Assembly: GCA_020850355.1 (NCBI GenBank)
Contig: JADZEX010000033.1
Location: 1 to 64,000 of the forward strand
DNA length: 64,000 bases
Direction: 5' to 3'
Origin: Fimbriimonadaceae bacterium
GTDB lineage: Bacteria; Armatimonadota; UBA10988
The notes under the pieces were generated by a model, which searched no databases, had not been told where the DNA came from, and saw only the letters and a program-made list of their open reading frames with translations. The position numbers and the translations under genes were made by a program. Shown here in pieces: positions 1 through 8,863 of this stretch (position 1 is its first letter; every line of letters begins with the position of its first letter).

Positions 1-190
<190 letters not shown>

Positions 191-323
191 GTCGATTCCT
201 CCTTAGAACTCACCCACCCTGCCCGTCTGCGCGGGTTCGGGCGACGTCAGCTCGAAACTTCTCTGTGTCTTGGTGGACTTCTGCCACCTGCGGCGTACTG
301 TACCACAAGCCGCGGGGGCCATG

Positions 324-1727
324 CTAGGGGTTGGTGACGATTTTCGGCGGCGGCCGCAGCCGCTCGGTCAGCCAGTCGGCCACCACGGCCAGGGCCGCCG
401 GGTTGATGGTCTCGGAGATCGTCCCGTACTCGGCCAGCCGGCCGGTCTGGCAGGCCTGCAGCAGGTGGTTCAGCCCCGCCAGCTCGCGGGTCGTGGCGTC
501 GCGGTTGCCGGCAGCCTGCAGCGCTGTGGCGATCGCGGCCAGGTTCTCGGCGGCCGGCACCTGCAGGTCCAGGCTGCCGTTGATCGCCAGCACCGGGCAG
601 CGCACCTGGCGTAGGACCGGCGCCGGGTCCCAGTCCAGGAAGCGTCGGAACCAGGCCGAGTTGAGCATCCGGAGCTGCTGGTCGACCTGTTCGGCGGGCA
701 CCTTCTCCAGCGGCCTGCCCGGCCCGGTCAGCAGCTCGCGCAGCAGCGGCTCGGCCTCCGACGGCGCCTTGCTCCGCAGCACGGCGTAGGCTTCCCGATT
801 CGCCGCCGCTGCCTTCGCCAGATCCTCGTCCGAGGCGCCCTCGGCCTTGGCGATCAGCGCCGACTGCGCCAGCAGGATGCGCTCGCCGCTGACGCCCGGA
901 CCCGCCAGCAGCACGATCGCCGCCAGGTCCGGGCACCAGGCCGCCACCGCCGGGGCGATCAGCCCACCTTCGCTGTGGCCCATCACCGCCAGCCGGCGCG
1001 AGTCGAGCTCCGGCCGGCCGCGCAGGTAAGCCAGGCCGGCCAGCACGTCGGTGGCGTAGTCGGCCGTGGTGTCATCGGCCGGCTGCGCCGAGCGCGACGA
1101 TCCGCCGACCCCGCGGTCGTCGACTCGCAGCACGGCGATCCCGCGGCGGGTCAGGGTGTCGGCCCAGACCGCGAAGGGGCGGTGATCGAGGATCTCCTCG
1201 TCGCGGTTCTGCGAGCCCGAACCGGTCACCAGGATCACCGCCGGATGCGGCCCGGCGCCCGGCGGCAGGGTCAAGGTGCCGGCCAGCGTGACGCCGGCCG
1301 GTTCGTTGCGGTAACTCACCTCTTCGGCGCGATAGGGGAACGGCGGCCGCGGATCCTGCGGCCGCGGGCCGGGCGGGGTCGCCGGCGCGAGGGTGAAGGG
1401 CAGCTCGGCAGTGCCCTGCCGCCAGACCGCCGCGACGCGACCGTTCTGCGGAGCCTGCAGGGCCACGGTGGCCTTGACGGCCGGCACCGTCAGGCGGACG
1501 CCCCCGGCGGCGTCCGGCGCCACCGGGTCCACGGCAAAGGCTGTCGGCGCCTGCTGCGGACTCTTCACCCAGCCCCGGTAGAGCGTGCCATCCCAGGTCA
1601 GGTTGGCCTGGATCTTGAGCGTCTGCCCGCCGACCGGCAGGTCACCTTCCCAGAATCCCGCCAGCTCCCCAGCGGCCACCGCTGCGGTGGCGGTCCAGAC
1701 CAGCGCCAGCCAGGCCATTGCTTGCAT
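324..1727 (-). CDS. Exported alpha/beta hydrolase (serine hydrolase, S33-like)
   Basis: 467 residues. A signal peptide (MQAMAWLALVWTATAAVAAG) is followed by about 120 residues of beta-rich lead domain and an alpha/beta-hydrolase domain. That domain has an oxyanion-region ILVTGSGSQNRDEE, DDRGVGGS, and the nucleophile elbow GHSEGG with Ser252; GLNHLLQ near the end supplies the likely catalytic His, and NGSLDLQVP the acid. This layout is common in exported esterases or peptidases of the serine aminopeptidase superfamily; the substrate cannot be told. The start is ATG at 1727, with AGGTGG about six bases upstream; a second ATG three codons later is possible. It lies 20 bases after the transporter gene on the same strand and probably ends that transcript. 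An open frame upstream of this ATG runs through the transporter gene and is not coding. Confidence 0.88.
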   Translation of the reverse strand: MQAMAWLALVWTATAAVAAGELAGFWEGDLPVGGQTLKIQANLTWDGTLYRGWVKSPQQAPTAFAVDPVAPDAAGGVRLTVPAVKATVALQAPQNGRVAAVWRQGTAELPFTLAPATPPGPRPQDPRPPFPYRAEEVSYRNEPAGVTLAGTLTLPPGAGPHPAVILVTGSGSQNRDEEILDHRPFAVWADTLTRRGIAVLRVDDRGVGGSSRSAQPADDTTADYATDVLAGLAYLRGRPELDSRRLAVMGHSEGGLIAPAVAAWCPDLAAIVLLAGPGVSGERILLAQSALIAKAEGASDEDLAKAAAANREAYAVLRSKAPSEAEPLLRELLTGPGRPLEKVPAEQVDQQLRMLNSAWFRRFLDWDPAPVLRQVRCPVLAINGSLDLQVPAAENLAAIATALQAAGNRDATTRELAGLNHLLQACQTGRLAEYGTISETINPAALAVVADWLTERLRPPPKIVTNP

Positions 1728-1747
1728 CAGACACCACCTGTCGCAGT

Positions 1748-3190
1748 CTACCCCGCGATGACGCCCAACTCGGTCAGGACGCAGAACAGCGCAAAGCCGC
1801 AGTAGACCACCACGCAGATGGCCATCATCGCGATGTTGAGCGGCTTCGGCCGCGCCGCGGCCGGCAGGTGGCGCAGGTTGAGATACAACTGCAACGGCAC
1901 GTAGACCGCCATCGCGAAGCCGCCCATGTAGCCGGCGTTGAACAGGAAGCCGAGGTCGGTGACCTGTCGCCGCTCCATGATCACGGTGATCCAGAACCCG
2001 ATCACCATCCAGGCGCAGGCGATGATGCCGTACCACCAGCCCAGCGAGTGGCGCTGCGCCGCCCGGAGGTTGGTGTAGATCATGTCCGAAAGCGAGCGCG
2101 ACACGCCATCGACCAGCGCCAACTGCGTACTGAACAGCGTCGCCACCCCGACCAGCAGGAACAGCTTGGTGCCAAAGGTGCCCCACATCTGCCCGAGGAT
2201 CGCGGCCTGGTCGTAAATCAGTTGCCCACTCTTCGGCACGATGCCCTGGCGATGCAGCGCGGCCTGCGCGCCAAAGATGAACAGCAGGATGGTGAACGTG
2301 TTGAGCAACCAGAAGTAGAGTGACTGGTCCAGCACGACGTAGCGGAACCACTGCCCGAAGTGGCGCCGGTTGTCGGCGGTGTCGGCGAAGGTGTAACCGG
2401 TCGTCGGCATCGTTTCCTGCCGCCCGCGCAACGGGTTGAGCAGCTTCGGCACGTGCCCGCCCATGCCGATCTGTTTGTCACGCAGGTAGAACGTGTAGAA
2501 CAGGTTGGCGGTGCCCCCCGCGCCGGCGAAGACGATCGCCGAGAAGAGGTCCTTGATGCTCATCGCCTCCGGCTTGTACCCGAAGTTGACCATCCCGCGC
2601 GCCAGCTCGCCCCAGTCGCTGGCGGTGCCGATCCGGAACGCCACCACCAACAGGCCGACCACGATCAGCACCACCAGCGCCGAGATGGTCTTCTCGACGC
2701 TGTTGTAGACCGACTTCGGCCCGAACAGCACGAGCGCCACCAGGGCGAAGGTCACGCCAGTCCAGAAGCTATCCGAACCAAAGCCCTGCGGACCGACCAG
2801 CAAGGCCTTGAGCGCGGTGCCCGAGACGCGGGCCCACCCCGGTGCCAGCCAGCCGGCCACTGTCAGCAACACGAAGACCGGCACGAAGCCGCGCCAGAGG
2901 CGGGCGAAGCCGGTGAACACCGTCTCGCCTGTGGCGATGGTCCAGCGGCCAACTTCGTAGTTGATCCAGAGTTGCAGAAAGACGCCCAGCACCGCCGCCC
3001 AGACGATGCCACAGCCGTACTTGGCAACGTGGTTCGGCCAGACGACAATCTCGCCGGCGCCGATCGACAGGCCGACCAGCACCGCGCCGGGGCCGGTCAG
3101 CTTCCAAAACGGCAGAGTCAGCGGCGGCAGGTCGCGCACTTCGTGCGGCGGCAAGGGGAGCAGCGCTCCGGCCGCCTGGCCGTCAGCCAT
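1748..3190 (-). CDS. Nramp-related membrane transporter
   Basis: About 480 residues with 11-12 hydrophobic segments and the general shape of the Nramp/APC-fold superfamily (GPGAVLVGLSIGAGEIV in the first helix, NSVEKTISALVVLIVV further on). The canonical Nramp metal ligands are not seen. The first helix has GPGA where Nramp has DPGN, and the sixth-helix region reads FAGAGGTANLFYTFYLRDK rather than the MPH/MPA motif. It is therefore an Nramp-related transporter of unknown substrate rather than a proven manganese/iron carrier. The start chosen (ATG 3190) has GGAG nine bases upstream; ATG 3199 and GTG 3244 are in-frame alternatives. It sits between a multiheme cytochrome gene and an exported hydrolase gene, all on one strand with short gaps, so a joint transcript is likely. 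Confidence 0.8.
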   Translation of the reverse strand: MADGQAAGALLPLPPHEVRDLPPLTLPFWKLTGPGAVLVGLSIGAGEIVVWPNHVAKYGCGIVWAAVLGVFLQLWINYEVGRWTIATGETVFTGFARLWRGFVPVFVLLTVAGWLAPGWARVSGTALKALLVGPQGFGSDSFWTGVTFALVALVLFGPKSVYNSVEKTISALVVLIVVGLLVVAFRIGTASDWGELARGMVNFGYKPEAMSIKDLFSAIVFAGAGGTANLFYTFYLRDKQIGMGGHVPKLLNPLRGRQETMPTTGYTFADTADNRRHFGQWFRYVVLDQSLYFWLLNTFTILLFIFGAQAALHRQGIVPKSGQLIYDQAAILGQMWGTFGTKLFLLVGVATLFSTQLALVDGVSRSLSDMIYTNLRAAQRHSLGWWYGIIACAWMVIGFWITVIMERRQVTDLGFLFNAGYMGGFAMAVYVPLQLYLNLRHLPAAARPKPLNIAMMAICVVVYCGFALFCVLTELGVIAG

Positions 3191-3271
3191 CGCAGGCATC
3201 TCCGCGGTCGTCGGCGTCACGACCAACTCCAAAGACTTGCGCACGGCCTGCCCGTTGCCAAGGCCGCGCGG

Positions 3272-3928
3272 CTACTCCTTGGCGTGGCCCGCCTCGTGGC
3301 AGCGCGCGCAGAGCACCTCTTTGGGGGCGGTCAGGTGCCGCGGCAACGGCGTGCCGTGGGGATCGTGACAGGTAGCGCAGCGCGCCAGGGGGTGCGCCAC
3401 ATGATTGTGCACCACCTGCACCGTGGCCTCGTCGTGACACTCGCCGCACGGACCGGGCGCCGCGACACTCCCCAACACGCCGTCCGTCAACGCGTGGCAA
3501 CCGCCGCAGTCGAGCTGAACGGCCCCCACGGCGTCGTGTTGACACCAGGGTTGCCAGCCCGCGGCGGCGGCGCCGGTCTGCCGCCGCAGGCGGATGGCGC
3601 GCGGGCCAACCTGCACGACGTGCTCGCCGGGCGGCAGATCCAGCAGGGCGCACCACAGCGCGGCCTGCGCGCGGTCGCCGACCAGCGCGGCAGTCGACTT
3701 GAGCTTGCCCGGCAACTGCCAACGCGGGTCGAAGGTCAGCCGCTGGAGCGGCAGCGCCCGGCCGTCGACCGTCACCAGCGGGGGCGCCGCCTCGCGCGAG
3801 GTCGCCAGGACCAACCGGGCCGGCCCGGCCAGCACGCTCTGGTCGGCCGGGTAGAGCAGCTGCACGGGGTCTTCGGCCGCCGTGGTCCAGAGGGCGGCCA
3901 GCGGCAGCAGCAACCAGGCGTAGCGCAT
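3272..3928 (-). CDS. Exported tetraheme c-type cytochrome
   Basis: 218 residues with a cleavable signal peptide (MRYAWLLLPLAALWTTAAE). Residues 20-130 are a beta-rich region without heme motifs. Four CxxCH heme-binding motifs follow at residues 141-145, 161-165, 184-188 and 207-211, with extra histidines between them (VVHNHVAHP) suited to axial ligation. Spacing and motif pairs resemble the doubled-CxxCH cytochrome class that carries electrons in the periplasm or to the outside. The start is one base after the stop of the upstream Tat-protein gene (single-base gap), which indicates translational coupling. The partner dehydrogenase or reductase is not in this window. The heme motifs are clear; the electron-transfer role is inferred. 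Confidence 0.88.
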   Translation of the reverse strand: MRYAWLLLPLAALWTTAAEDPVQLLYPADQSVLAGPARLVLATSREAAPPLVTVDGRALPLQRLTFDPRWQLPGKLKSTAALVGDRAQAALWCALLDLPPGEHVVQVGPRAIRLRRQTGAAAAGWQPWCQHDAVGAVQLDCGGCHALTDGVLGSVAAPGPCGECHDEATVQVVHNHVAHPLARCATCHDPHGTPLPRHLTAPKEVLCARCHEAGHAKE

Positions 3929-3929
3929 C

Positions 3930-4844
3930 TCAGCGCACCTGCCCGTACTTGCGTAGGAAGGCCAGGTTCTGGGCCACCTCGTCCTTGAACTTCGGCCACA
4001 TCCCGACGATCACCGCGTCGCTCGGCTTGATCCGCGAAAAGGCGTACTCGAAGGCCTCTTCGACACTGTCGTCGCTATCGCAGAGCCGACCGGCGGCGAG
4101 GATCTTGAAGGCCAGGCAGGGCTTCTTGACCTGCCCGATCACCTGCAGCATCGCCTCGCGGTCGGTGTCCAGGAAGATCTCGCCCAGCGGCGCCGCACCG
4201 AGCTTGGCGCGCACCTCGGCGTGCGGCCGGGTGACCTGGTACAGGCAGCACTGGTAGAGGTCGGCCTCCCAGCCGTGGTCCTCGGCGTACTTGATGCAGT
4301 CGGGATTGTGCGCCGAAATGCCGGCGGGCAGGCCCAGCTCGTCGTGGACCTTTTTCAGGAAGTCGTGGACCTTCTCGTGCTTGCCGGCCCGGAACAGCGT
4401 GTCGGTGACGTTGCCGTGGTGGATGTACCAGAGCGGTTGGTACTCCAGCACATCGCGCGACAGCTTGCCCTGCGCGTCGAGGTTGCCCAGGAAGTAGGTC
4501 CGCAGCTTGCTGCCCCGCTCCCACAACGTCCGCAGCGCCGTCAGCGGCTTCTGGTCCCAGTAGGTCAGCCAGACATCCAGCCCCAGACCCTCGCAGCGCT
4601 GCAGGTACTCGATCGTCCGGTCGAGGGTGAAGTAGTCGGTCATCGCCAGGGTCATGTTGCGGCACATGTGGCTCCAACCGCCAATCTGGTTGCAGCCGAC
4701 AATCATCCGCGGGATCGTCTGCCCGGCGATGGTCACCCGCGGCAGGGCGGCCGCGGCGGCCTGGCTGGCGGTCCCGGCCGCCAACGCGGCACCGGCCACG
4801 GCAGCGGTCTTCAAGAAGTCACGGCGGGTCGCCTCACTCGACAT
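3930..4844 (-). CDS. Tat-exported TIM-barrel (aldo/keto reductase-like) protein
   Basis: 304 residues starting with a twin-arginine leader (ATRRDFLKTAAVAGAALAAG). The mature part has barrel-like alternation: IVGCNQIGGWSHM, TIEYLQRCEGLGLDVWLTYW, AGISAHNPDCIKYAEDHGW, CLAFKILAAGR, PSDAVIVGMWPKFKDEVAQN. The last segments resemble the C-terminal strand order of aldo/keto-reductase-like proteins, but the NADPH-site and Tyr/Lys catalytic motifs are not obvious. A redox or sugar-acting role is only a suggestion. The start at 4844 is preferred because AGGAG lies seven bases upstream; ATG 4850 would leave one base of spacing. Its 5' end overlaps the end of the third Uma2 gene by 11 bases, and its stop is one base before the cytochrome ATG. 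Confidence 0.8.
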   Translation of the reverse strand: MSSEATRRDFLKTAAVAGAALAAGTASQAAAAALPRVTIAGQTIPRMIVGCNQIGGWSHMCRNMTLAMTDYFTLDRTIEYLQRCEGLGLDVWLTYWDQKPLTALRTLWERGSKLRTYFLGNLDAQGKLSRDVLEYQPLWYIHHGNVTDTLFRAGKHEKVHDFLKKVHDELGLPAGISAHNPDCIKYAEDHGWEADLYQCCLYQVTRPHAEVRAKLGAAPLGEIFLDTDREAMLQVIGQVKKPCLAFKILAAGRLCDSDDSVEEAFEYAFSRIKPSDAVIVGMWPKFKDEVAQNLAFLRKYGQVR

Positions 4845-5445
4845 CGGCATTCTCCTGGCTCGGTTCGGCAGCCGCGGCCGGCGCAAACTCCACCCGATCA
4901 TAGACCTGCGCCAGCGGCAGCCGACAACCGATCGCCGGCAACTCAGCCACCGCGGCCAGGTCGGTCCAGGCGCGGTACAGCCACTGCTCGCCCTGCCGGG
5001 TGTAGACCTCCACCCGCGGCTCGTCCTGGGCCACCAACACGTAGTGCTGCAAGGTCGGCAACAACTGATAGTCGCCCCACTTCCGCCCGCGGTCGCTGGA
5101 CTCGGTCGACGGGCTGAGCACCTCGCAGACCACGCTCGGGTTCAGCAGCGTGTCGCGCTGCTCATCGCCAAACTGGGGCTCGCCACAGACCACGGTGATG
5201 TCGGGGTAGTAGTAGGACCGTCGGCTCTCCGCCGCGACCCGCAGGTCGCTCCCGCAGACCTGGCAGGGATGTCCCTCGAGTTGCGCCGCGAGCCGCCAAC
5301 CCAAGTTGGCGGCGATCTGCGTGTGCGGCCAGGTGGCCCCGGCCATCGCGACGATCTGCCCGTCCCAGTACTCGCTCTTGCGCTCCGCGGCGCGCTCGGC
5401 CGCCAGGTACTCGGACGGCGTCAGGTAGCGTTCAGGGATGACCAT
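4834..5445 (-). CDS. Uma2 family (DUF820) restriction endonuclease-like protein, copy 3
   Basis: 203 residues of the Uma2/DUF820 family, a PD-(D/E)xK nuclease fold that is multiplied in cyanobacteria and other phyla and whose cellular role is unsettled. Visible motifs are EYWDGQIVAMAGAT, an H/I-rich helix (HTQIAANLGWRL), the nuclease core Asp in YYYPDITVVCGEP and the Glu/Lys strand CEVLSPSTES...RGRKWGDY. The C-terminus carries an Ala/Pro-rich tail not seen in the other two copies. Its ATG directly abuts the TGA of the previous copy (TGAATG), and the GAGGAG coding for the last two Glu residues of that copy serves as its ribosome site. It overlaps the next gene by 11 bases. Confidence 0.9.
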   Translation of the reverse strand: MVIPERYLTPSEYLAAERAAERKSEYWDGQIVAMAGATWPHTQIAANLGWRLAAQLEGHPCQVCGSDLRVAAESRRSYYYPDITVVCGEPQFGDEQRDTLLNPSVVCEVLSPSTESSDRGRKWGDYQLLPTLQHYVLVAQDEPRVEVYTRQGEQWLYRAWTDLAAVAELPAIGCRLPLAQVYDRVEFAPAAAAEPSQENADVE

Positions 5446-6036
5446 TCAGCGCTCCTCGGGCTCGGCCGGTGCCGCGAACTCCACTCGATCATAGACCTGC
5501 GCCAGCGGCAGCCGACAGCCGATCGCCGGCAACTCGGCCACGGCGGACAGGTCGGTCCAGGCGCGGTACAGCCACTGCTCGCCCTGCCGGGTGTAGACCT
5601 CCACTCGCGGCTCGTCCTGGGCCACCAACACGTAATGCTGCAAGGTCGGCAACAGTTGATAGTCGCCCCACTTGCGCCCGCGGTCGCTGGATTCGGTCGA
5701 CGGGCTGAGCACCTCGCAGACCACGCTCGGGTTCAGCAGCGTGTCGCGCTGTTCGTCGCTGAACCGCGACTCGCCGCAGACCACGGTGACGTCGGGGTAG
5801 TAGTAGGACCGTCGGCTCTCCGCCGCGACCCGCAGGTCGCTCGGGTAGGCCTCGCACCGCCGCCCTTCCAGTTGCGCCGAGAGCCGCCATCCCAGGTTCA
5901 TGGCGATCTGCGAGTGCGCTCGGGTGGCCCCCGCCATCGCGACGATCTGCCCGTCCCAGTACTCGCTCTTGCGCTCCGCGGCGCGCTCGGCGGCGAGGTA
6001 CTCGGCTGGGGTCGGGCGGTGGTCGGCGGCGTACAT
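5446..6036 (-). CDS. Uma2 family (DUF820) endonuclease-like protein, copy 2
   Basis: 196 residues, Uma2 fold, with the same active-site set as copy 3 (YYYPDVTVVCGES and CEVLSPSTES...GRKWGDY). It is nearly identical to copy 3 over most of its length. Differences concentrate near the N-terminus and around residues 40-70 (ARAHSQIAMNLGWRLSAQLEG). It is fused head-to-tail without intergenic DNA: its ATG follows the TGA of copy 1 directly. The last 140 or so bases are nearly identical in all three copies, whereas the body of copy 1 is much more diverged. That pattern suggests gene conversion at the 3' end rather than simple age differences. Confidence 0.9.
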   Translation of the reverse strand: MYAADHRPTPAEYLAAERAAERKSEYWDGQIVAMAGATRAHSQIAMNLGWRLSAQLEGRRCEAYPSDLRVAAESRRSYYYPDVTVVCGESRFSDEQRDTLLNPSVVCEVLSPSTESSDRGRKWGDYQLLPTLQHYVLVAQDEPRVEVYTRQGEQWLYRAWTDLSAVAELPAIGCRLPLAQVYDRVEFAAPAEPEER

Positions 6037-6627
6037 TCAGCGCTCCTCGGGCTCGGCCGGTGCCGCGAACTCCACCCGATCATAGACCTGCGCCAGCGGC
6101 AGCCGACAACCGATCGCCGGCAACTCGGCCACGGCGGCCAGGTCGGTCCAGGCGCGGTACAGCCACTGCTCGCCCTGCCGGGTGTAGACCTCGATCGAGG
6201 CGAAGTCCTGCGCGATCAGCACGAAGTGTTGCAGGCTGGCAATCGTCTGGTAGCGCAGCCACTTCAGGGTGCGGTCGACGGACTCGGTCGACGGGCTGAG
6301 CACCTCCACCACCACCACCGGGTTGAGCGCGGTGTCCTGCCACTCGTCGGTCAGTTGCGGTCCCTGGCAGTAGACGCTGACATCCGGGTAGAAGTAGGCC
6401 CGGCCGTTGGGCAGGTGGACTCGCAGGTCGCTGCCATGCACCTCGCAGGGCCCACCGCGGAGCTGTGGCTGCAACGCCGCGGAGGTCGCCGTGGCGATCA
6501 GCGAGTGCCAGCGGCTGCCGCCGGCCATGCCGACGATCTGCCCGTCCCAGTACTCGCTCTTGGCCTCCGCGGCGCGCTCGGCGGCAAGGTACTCGGCTGG
6601 CGTGGTGTGGCGCCGGGCGGCAGACAT
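6037..6627 (-). CDS. Uma2 family (DUF820) endonuclease-like protein, copy 1
   Basis: 196 residues and the first gene of the Uma2 triplet in transcription order. Core motifs are AYFYPDVSVYCQGP (Asp) and VEVLSPSTESVDRTLKWLRY (Glu, Lys). Its middle 100 residues differ clearly from copies 2 and 3, yet its last ~48 residues (from YTRQGEQWLYRAWTDLAAV onward) match them almost base for base. GGAG precedes the ATG by five bases. The gene lies 44 bases downstream of the end of the HAD gene. Uma2 proteins are predicted nucleases and may act in transposition, repair or DNA uptake; no such role can be assigned from this sequence. Confidence 0.9.
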   Translation of the reverse strand: MSAARRHTTPAEYLAAERAAEAKSEYWDGQIVGMAGGSRWHSLIATATSAALQPQLRGGPCEVHGSDLRVHLPNGRAYFYPDVSVYCQGPQLTDEWQDTALNPVVVVEVLSPSTESVDRTLKWLRYQTIASLQHFVLIAQDFASIEVYTRQGEQWLYRAWTDLAAVAELPAIGCRLPLAQVYDRVEFAAPAEPEER

Positions 6628-6671
6628 GCGGCTCCTCCGAGACCGATCTTACGGCCCGCGGGAGCCGCTTG

Positions 6672-7322
6672 TCAAACGTCTCGGCCGGTCTGCAGCCAGT
6701 CGGCCCTGACCGTGTCGAGCCGCTCGACGACGCGGTCGGCCAGTGCCCAGTCGCAGTGCGCCGTGAAGATGGTCGGCACCGCGACGGTGCGCATTCCCGC
6801 CTCGTGGGCCCCGCGAACGCCGTGGGGGGAGTCCTCGAAGACGACGCAGGCCGCCGGCTCGACGCCGAGGGCGGCGGCGGCAGCGTAGAAGATGTCGGGG
6901 GCCGGCTTGCCGCGCGCCATCTCCTTGCCCGAGACGCGGACCGGGAAGTGGGGCGCCAGCTCACTCTGGGCCAGCAGTTGGTCGATCCAGACCCGCCGCG
7001 TCGACGAGGCGATGGCCTTCGGGTAAGGCGCGGCGGCCCCCTGCAGGAACTCCCAAACGCCCGGCAACACCTGCAAGTCGGTCTCGCAGCGGCGGATGAA
7101 GCCACTCCGCAGGGCGCCCCAGATCTGCTCCTCGGTGAGGTCGCAGGGATAGAGCGCCTGAAAGTCGGCGGTGGTCACATCGCGGCCGATCCACTCGGTG
7201 TAGTCGGCCAGGTGGACGGTGTGGCCGAACGGCGCGACGATCGCCTGGGTCGCCTCGAAGTAGAGCCGCTCGGTATCCAGCAGCAGGCCGTCCATGTCGA
7301 AGATCAGCGCCTGCGCGGGCAC
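6672..7322 (-). CDS. HAD superfamily phosphatase (beta-phosphoglucomutase-like)
   Basis: 216 residues. HAD motif I is at the very start (LIFDMDGLLLDTE, Asp9/Asp11), motif II is ASSTRR, motif III Lys is in GKEMARGKPAPDIF, and motif IV is VFEDSPHGVRGAHEAG. The order and helical cap match the beta-phosphoglucomutase/phosphatase subfamily acting on sugar phosphates or phosphoglycolate. The start is a GTG overlapping the TAG stop of the upstream dehydratase by one base (TAGTG), so translation is coupled. Given the coupling to a sugar-acid dehydratase gene, a role in sugar-acid catabolism is plausible but unproven. Confidence 0.88.
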   Translation of the reverse strand: MPAQALIFDMDGLLLDTERLYFEATQAIVAPFGHTVHLADYTEWIGRDVTTADFQALYPCDLTEEQIWGALRSGFIRRCETDLQVLPGVWEFLQGAAAPYPKAIASSTRRVWIDQLLAQSELAPHFPVRVSGKEMARGKPAPDIFYAAAAALGVEPAACVVFEDSPHGVRGAHEAGMRTVAVPTIFTAHCDWALADRVVERLDTVRADWLQTGRDV

Positions 7323-8863
7323 TACATCGTGCAGCCGATGATCCACGGATTGAACTCCTCGTCGCCCAGCCCTTGCGCCTCGCTCTTGCTGGCTTCGCCC
7401 GAGGCCAAGGTCAGCAGGCGTTCGAAGATCCGCAGGCCGACCTCCCGGACGGTCGTGGTGCCGTCGAAGATCCCGCCTGCGTTGAGGTCCATGTCGGGCT
7501 CCATCCGCTGATAGAGCGGCGTGTTGGTGGCCACCTTGAGCACCGGCGCGGGCTTGAAGCCGAAGCAACTGCCGCGGCCGGTGGTGAAGACGATCAGGTT
7601 GCAGCCACCGGCGACCTGGCCGGTGGCACTGACCGGGTCGTAGCCAGGGGTGTCCATATGCCCCAGCCCCGGCACGGTACACGGCTCGGCGTATTCGTAG
7701 ACGGCGCTGAGCGGCGCGCTGCCCGCCTTGGCGACCGCTCCCAGGCTCTTCTCGAAGATGGTGGTCAGGCCACCCTCCTTGTTGCCCGGCGCCGGGTTGT
7801 TGTCGATGCAGAAGCCGCTGGCCGCGGTGTACTCCTTCCACCAGGCGATCCGCGCCAGCAGCTTCTGCGCAACCACTGGCGAGATGGCCCGGCGGGTCAG
7901 CAGATGCTCGGCGCCGTAGACTTCAGGGGTCTCGCCCAGCACCACCACGGCGCCCTGCCGCACCAGCTCGTCGGCGCAGACACCCAGTGCCGGGTTGGCG
8001 GTGATGCCGCTCAGGCCGTCGCTGCCGCCGCACTGCAGACCGAGCGCGAGCTTGCTGGCGGGCTGCCGGGTCCGGCGGCAGGCGGCAGCCGCCGGCAGCA
8101 GCCGCTCGACAGCCGCCACGCCCGCGTCGATGGCGCGCTGCGTCCCGCCGATCTCCTGCATCAGAATCGCCGCCGGCCGCTCCCGCGGGGTGACCTCCAG
8201 CCGCACCAGCCCACCGGTGGCGATGAAGTCGGCCAACTGGTTGCCCTCGCAGCCCAGGCCGACCAGCACATAGCCCGCGACGTTGGGGTGTTTCGCGAAA
8301 CCGGCCAGCGTGCGTTGCAGCAGCTCCAACTCCCAACCGGGCTTGCCGCCGCAGCCACCCTTATGGACCAGCGGCAGCACCCCATCGATCGCCGGGTACT
8401 GCCGCCGCACGTCGCCGAAGCGGCGGGCGATGGCCTGACAGACGTTGGCGGCGCAGTTGACCGTGGCGATCACCGCCAGGTAGTTGCGCGTCCCGGCCCG
8501 GCCATCGGAGCGCAGGTAACCGTCGAAGTAGCGCTCCGCCCCAGGCTCCAAAGGCGGCAACGGCTGCGCGGCACGGCCGACGGCGAAGTCCCGCTCGATC
8601 TCGCCGCTGCCGAAGCCCAGGTTGTGGGTGTGGACCCACTCCCCGGCGGCGATGGCGGTCTCGGCATAGCCGATCACCTGCCCGTACTTGCGCACTGGCT
8701 GGCCAGCGCCAACCGCCCGCAAGGCCACTTTGTGCCCCCGCGGCACAGGGCCGGTGGGACCGCCAGGCAGCCCCTCCAGCGGCTCAGCGGCAGCCAGATC
8801 GTAACGGGCCACGGCAACATCGTCGGACGGGTGGAGCAGCAACAGGGGCGACTGACGGCTCAT
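7322..8863 (-). CDS. UxaA family sugar-acid dehydratase (altronate/galactarate-type)
   Basis: 513 residues, the usual length for the fused form. An N-terminal SAF-type domain (residues 1-100; HPSDDVAVA, GHKVAL) precedes the large UxaA domain with GYLRSDGRAGTRNYLAVIATVNC, HKGGCGG, LGCEGNQ, LQCGGSDGLSGITANPA, a long GFCIDNNPAPGNKEGGLT stretch and a C-terminal FTTGRGSCFGF. Conserved cysteines in these motifs are the likely iron ligands of this metal-dependent dehydratase class. Altronate, galactarate or a related hexonate is the probable substrate; which one cannot be decided. ATG 8863 has GAGG seven bases upstream. It is the promoter-proximal gene of the HAD/Uma2 run and is divergent from the gene pair starting at 8992. 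Confidence 0.9.
   Translation of the reverse strand: MSRQSPLLLLHPSDDVAVARYDLAAAEPLEGLPGGPTGPVPRGHKVALRAVGAGQPVRKYGQVIGYAETAIAAGEWVHTHNLGFGSGEIERDFAVGRAAQPLPPLEPGAERYFDGYLRSDGRAGTRNYLAVIATVNCAANVCQAIARRFGDVRRQYPAIDGVLPLVHKGGCGGKPGWELELLQRTLAGFAKHPNVAGYVLVGLGCEGNQLADFIATGGLVRLEVTPRERPAAILMQEIGGTQRAIDAGVAAVERLLPAAAACRRTRQPASKLALGLQCGGSDGLSGITANPALGVCADELVRQGAVVVLGETPEVYGAEHLLTRRAISPVVAQKLLARIAWWKEYTAASGFCIDNNPAPGNKEGGLTTIFEKSLGAVAKAGSAPLSAVYEYAEPCTVPGLGHMDTPGYDPVSATGQVAGGCNLIVFTTGRGSCFGFKPAPVLKVATNTPLYQRMEPDMDLNAGGIFDGTTTVREVGLRIFERLLTLASGEASKSEAQGLGDEEFNPWIIGCTM

Noticed and set aside
6628..6671. Imperfect inverted sequence between the HAD and Uma2 genes (GCGGCTCC...GGGAGCCGC)
   Set aside because: Arms are short and 20 bases apart; it is not convincing as a terminator and is partly the ribosome site of Uma2 copy 1.
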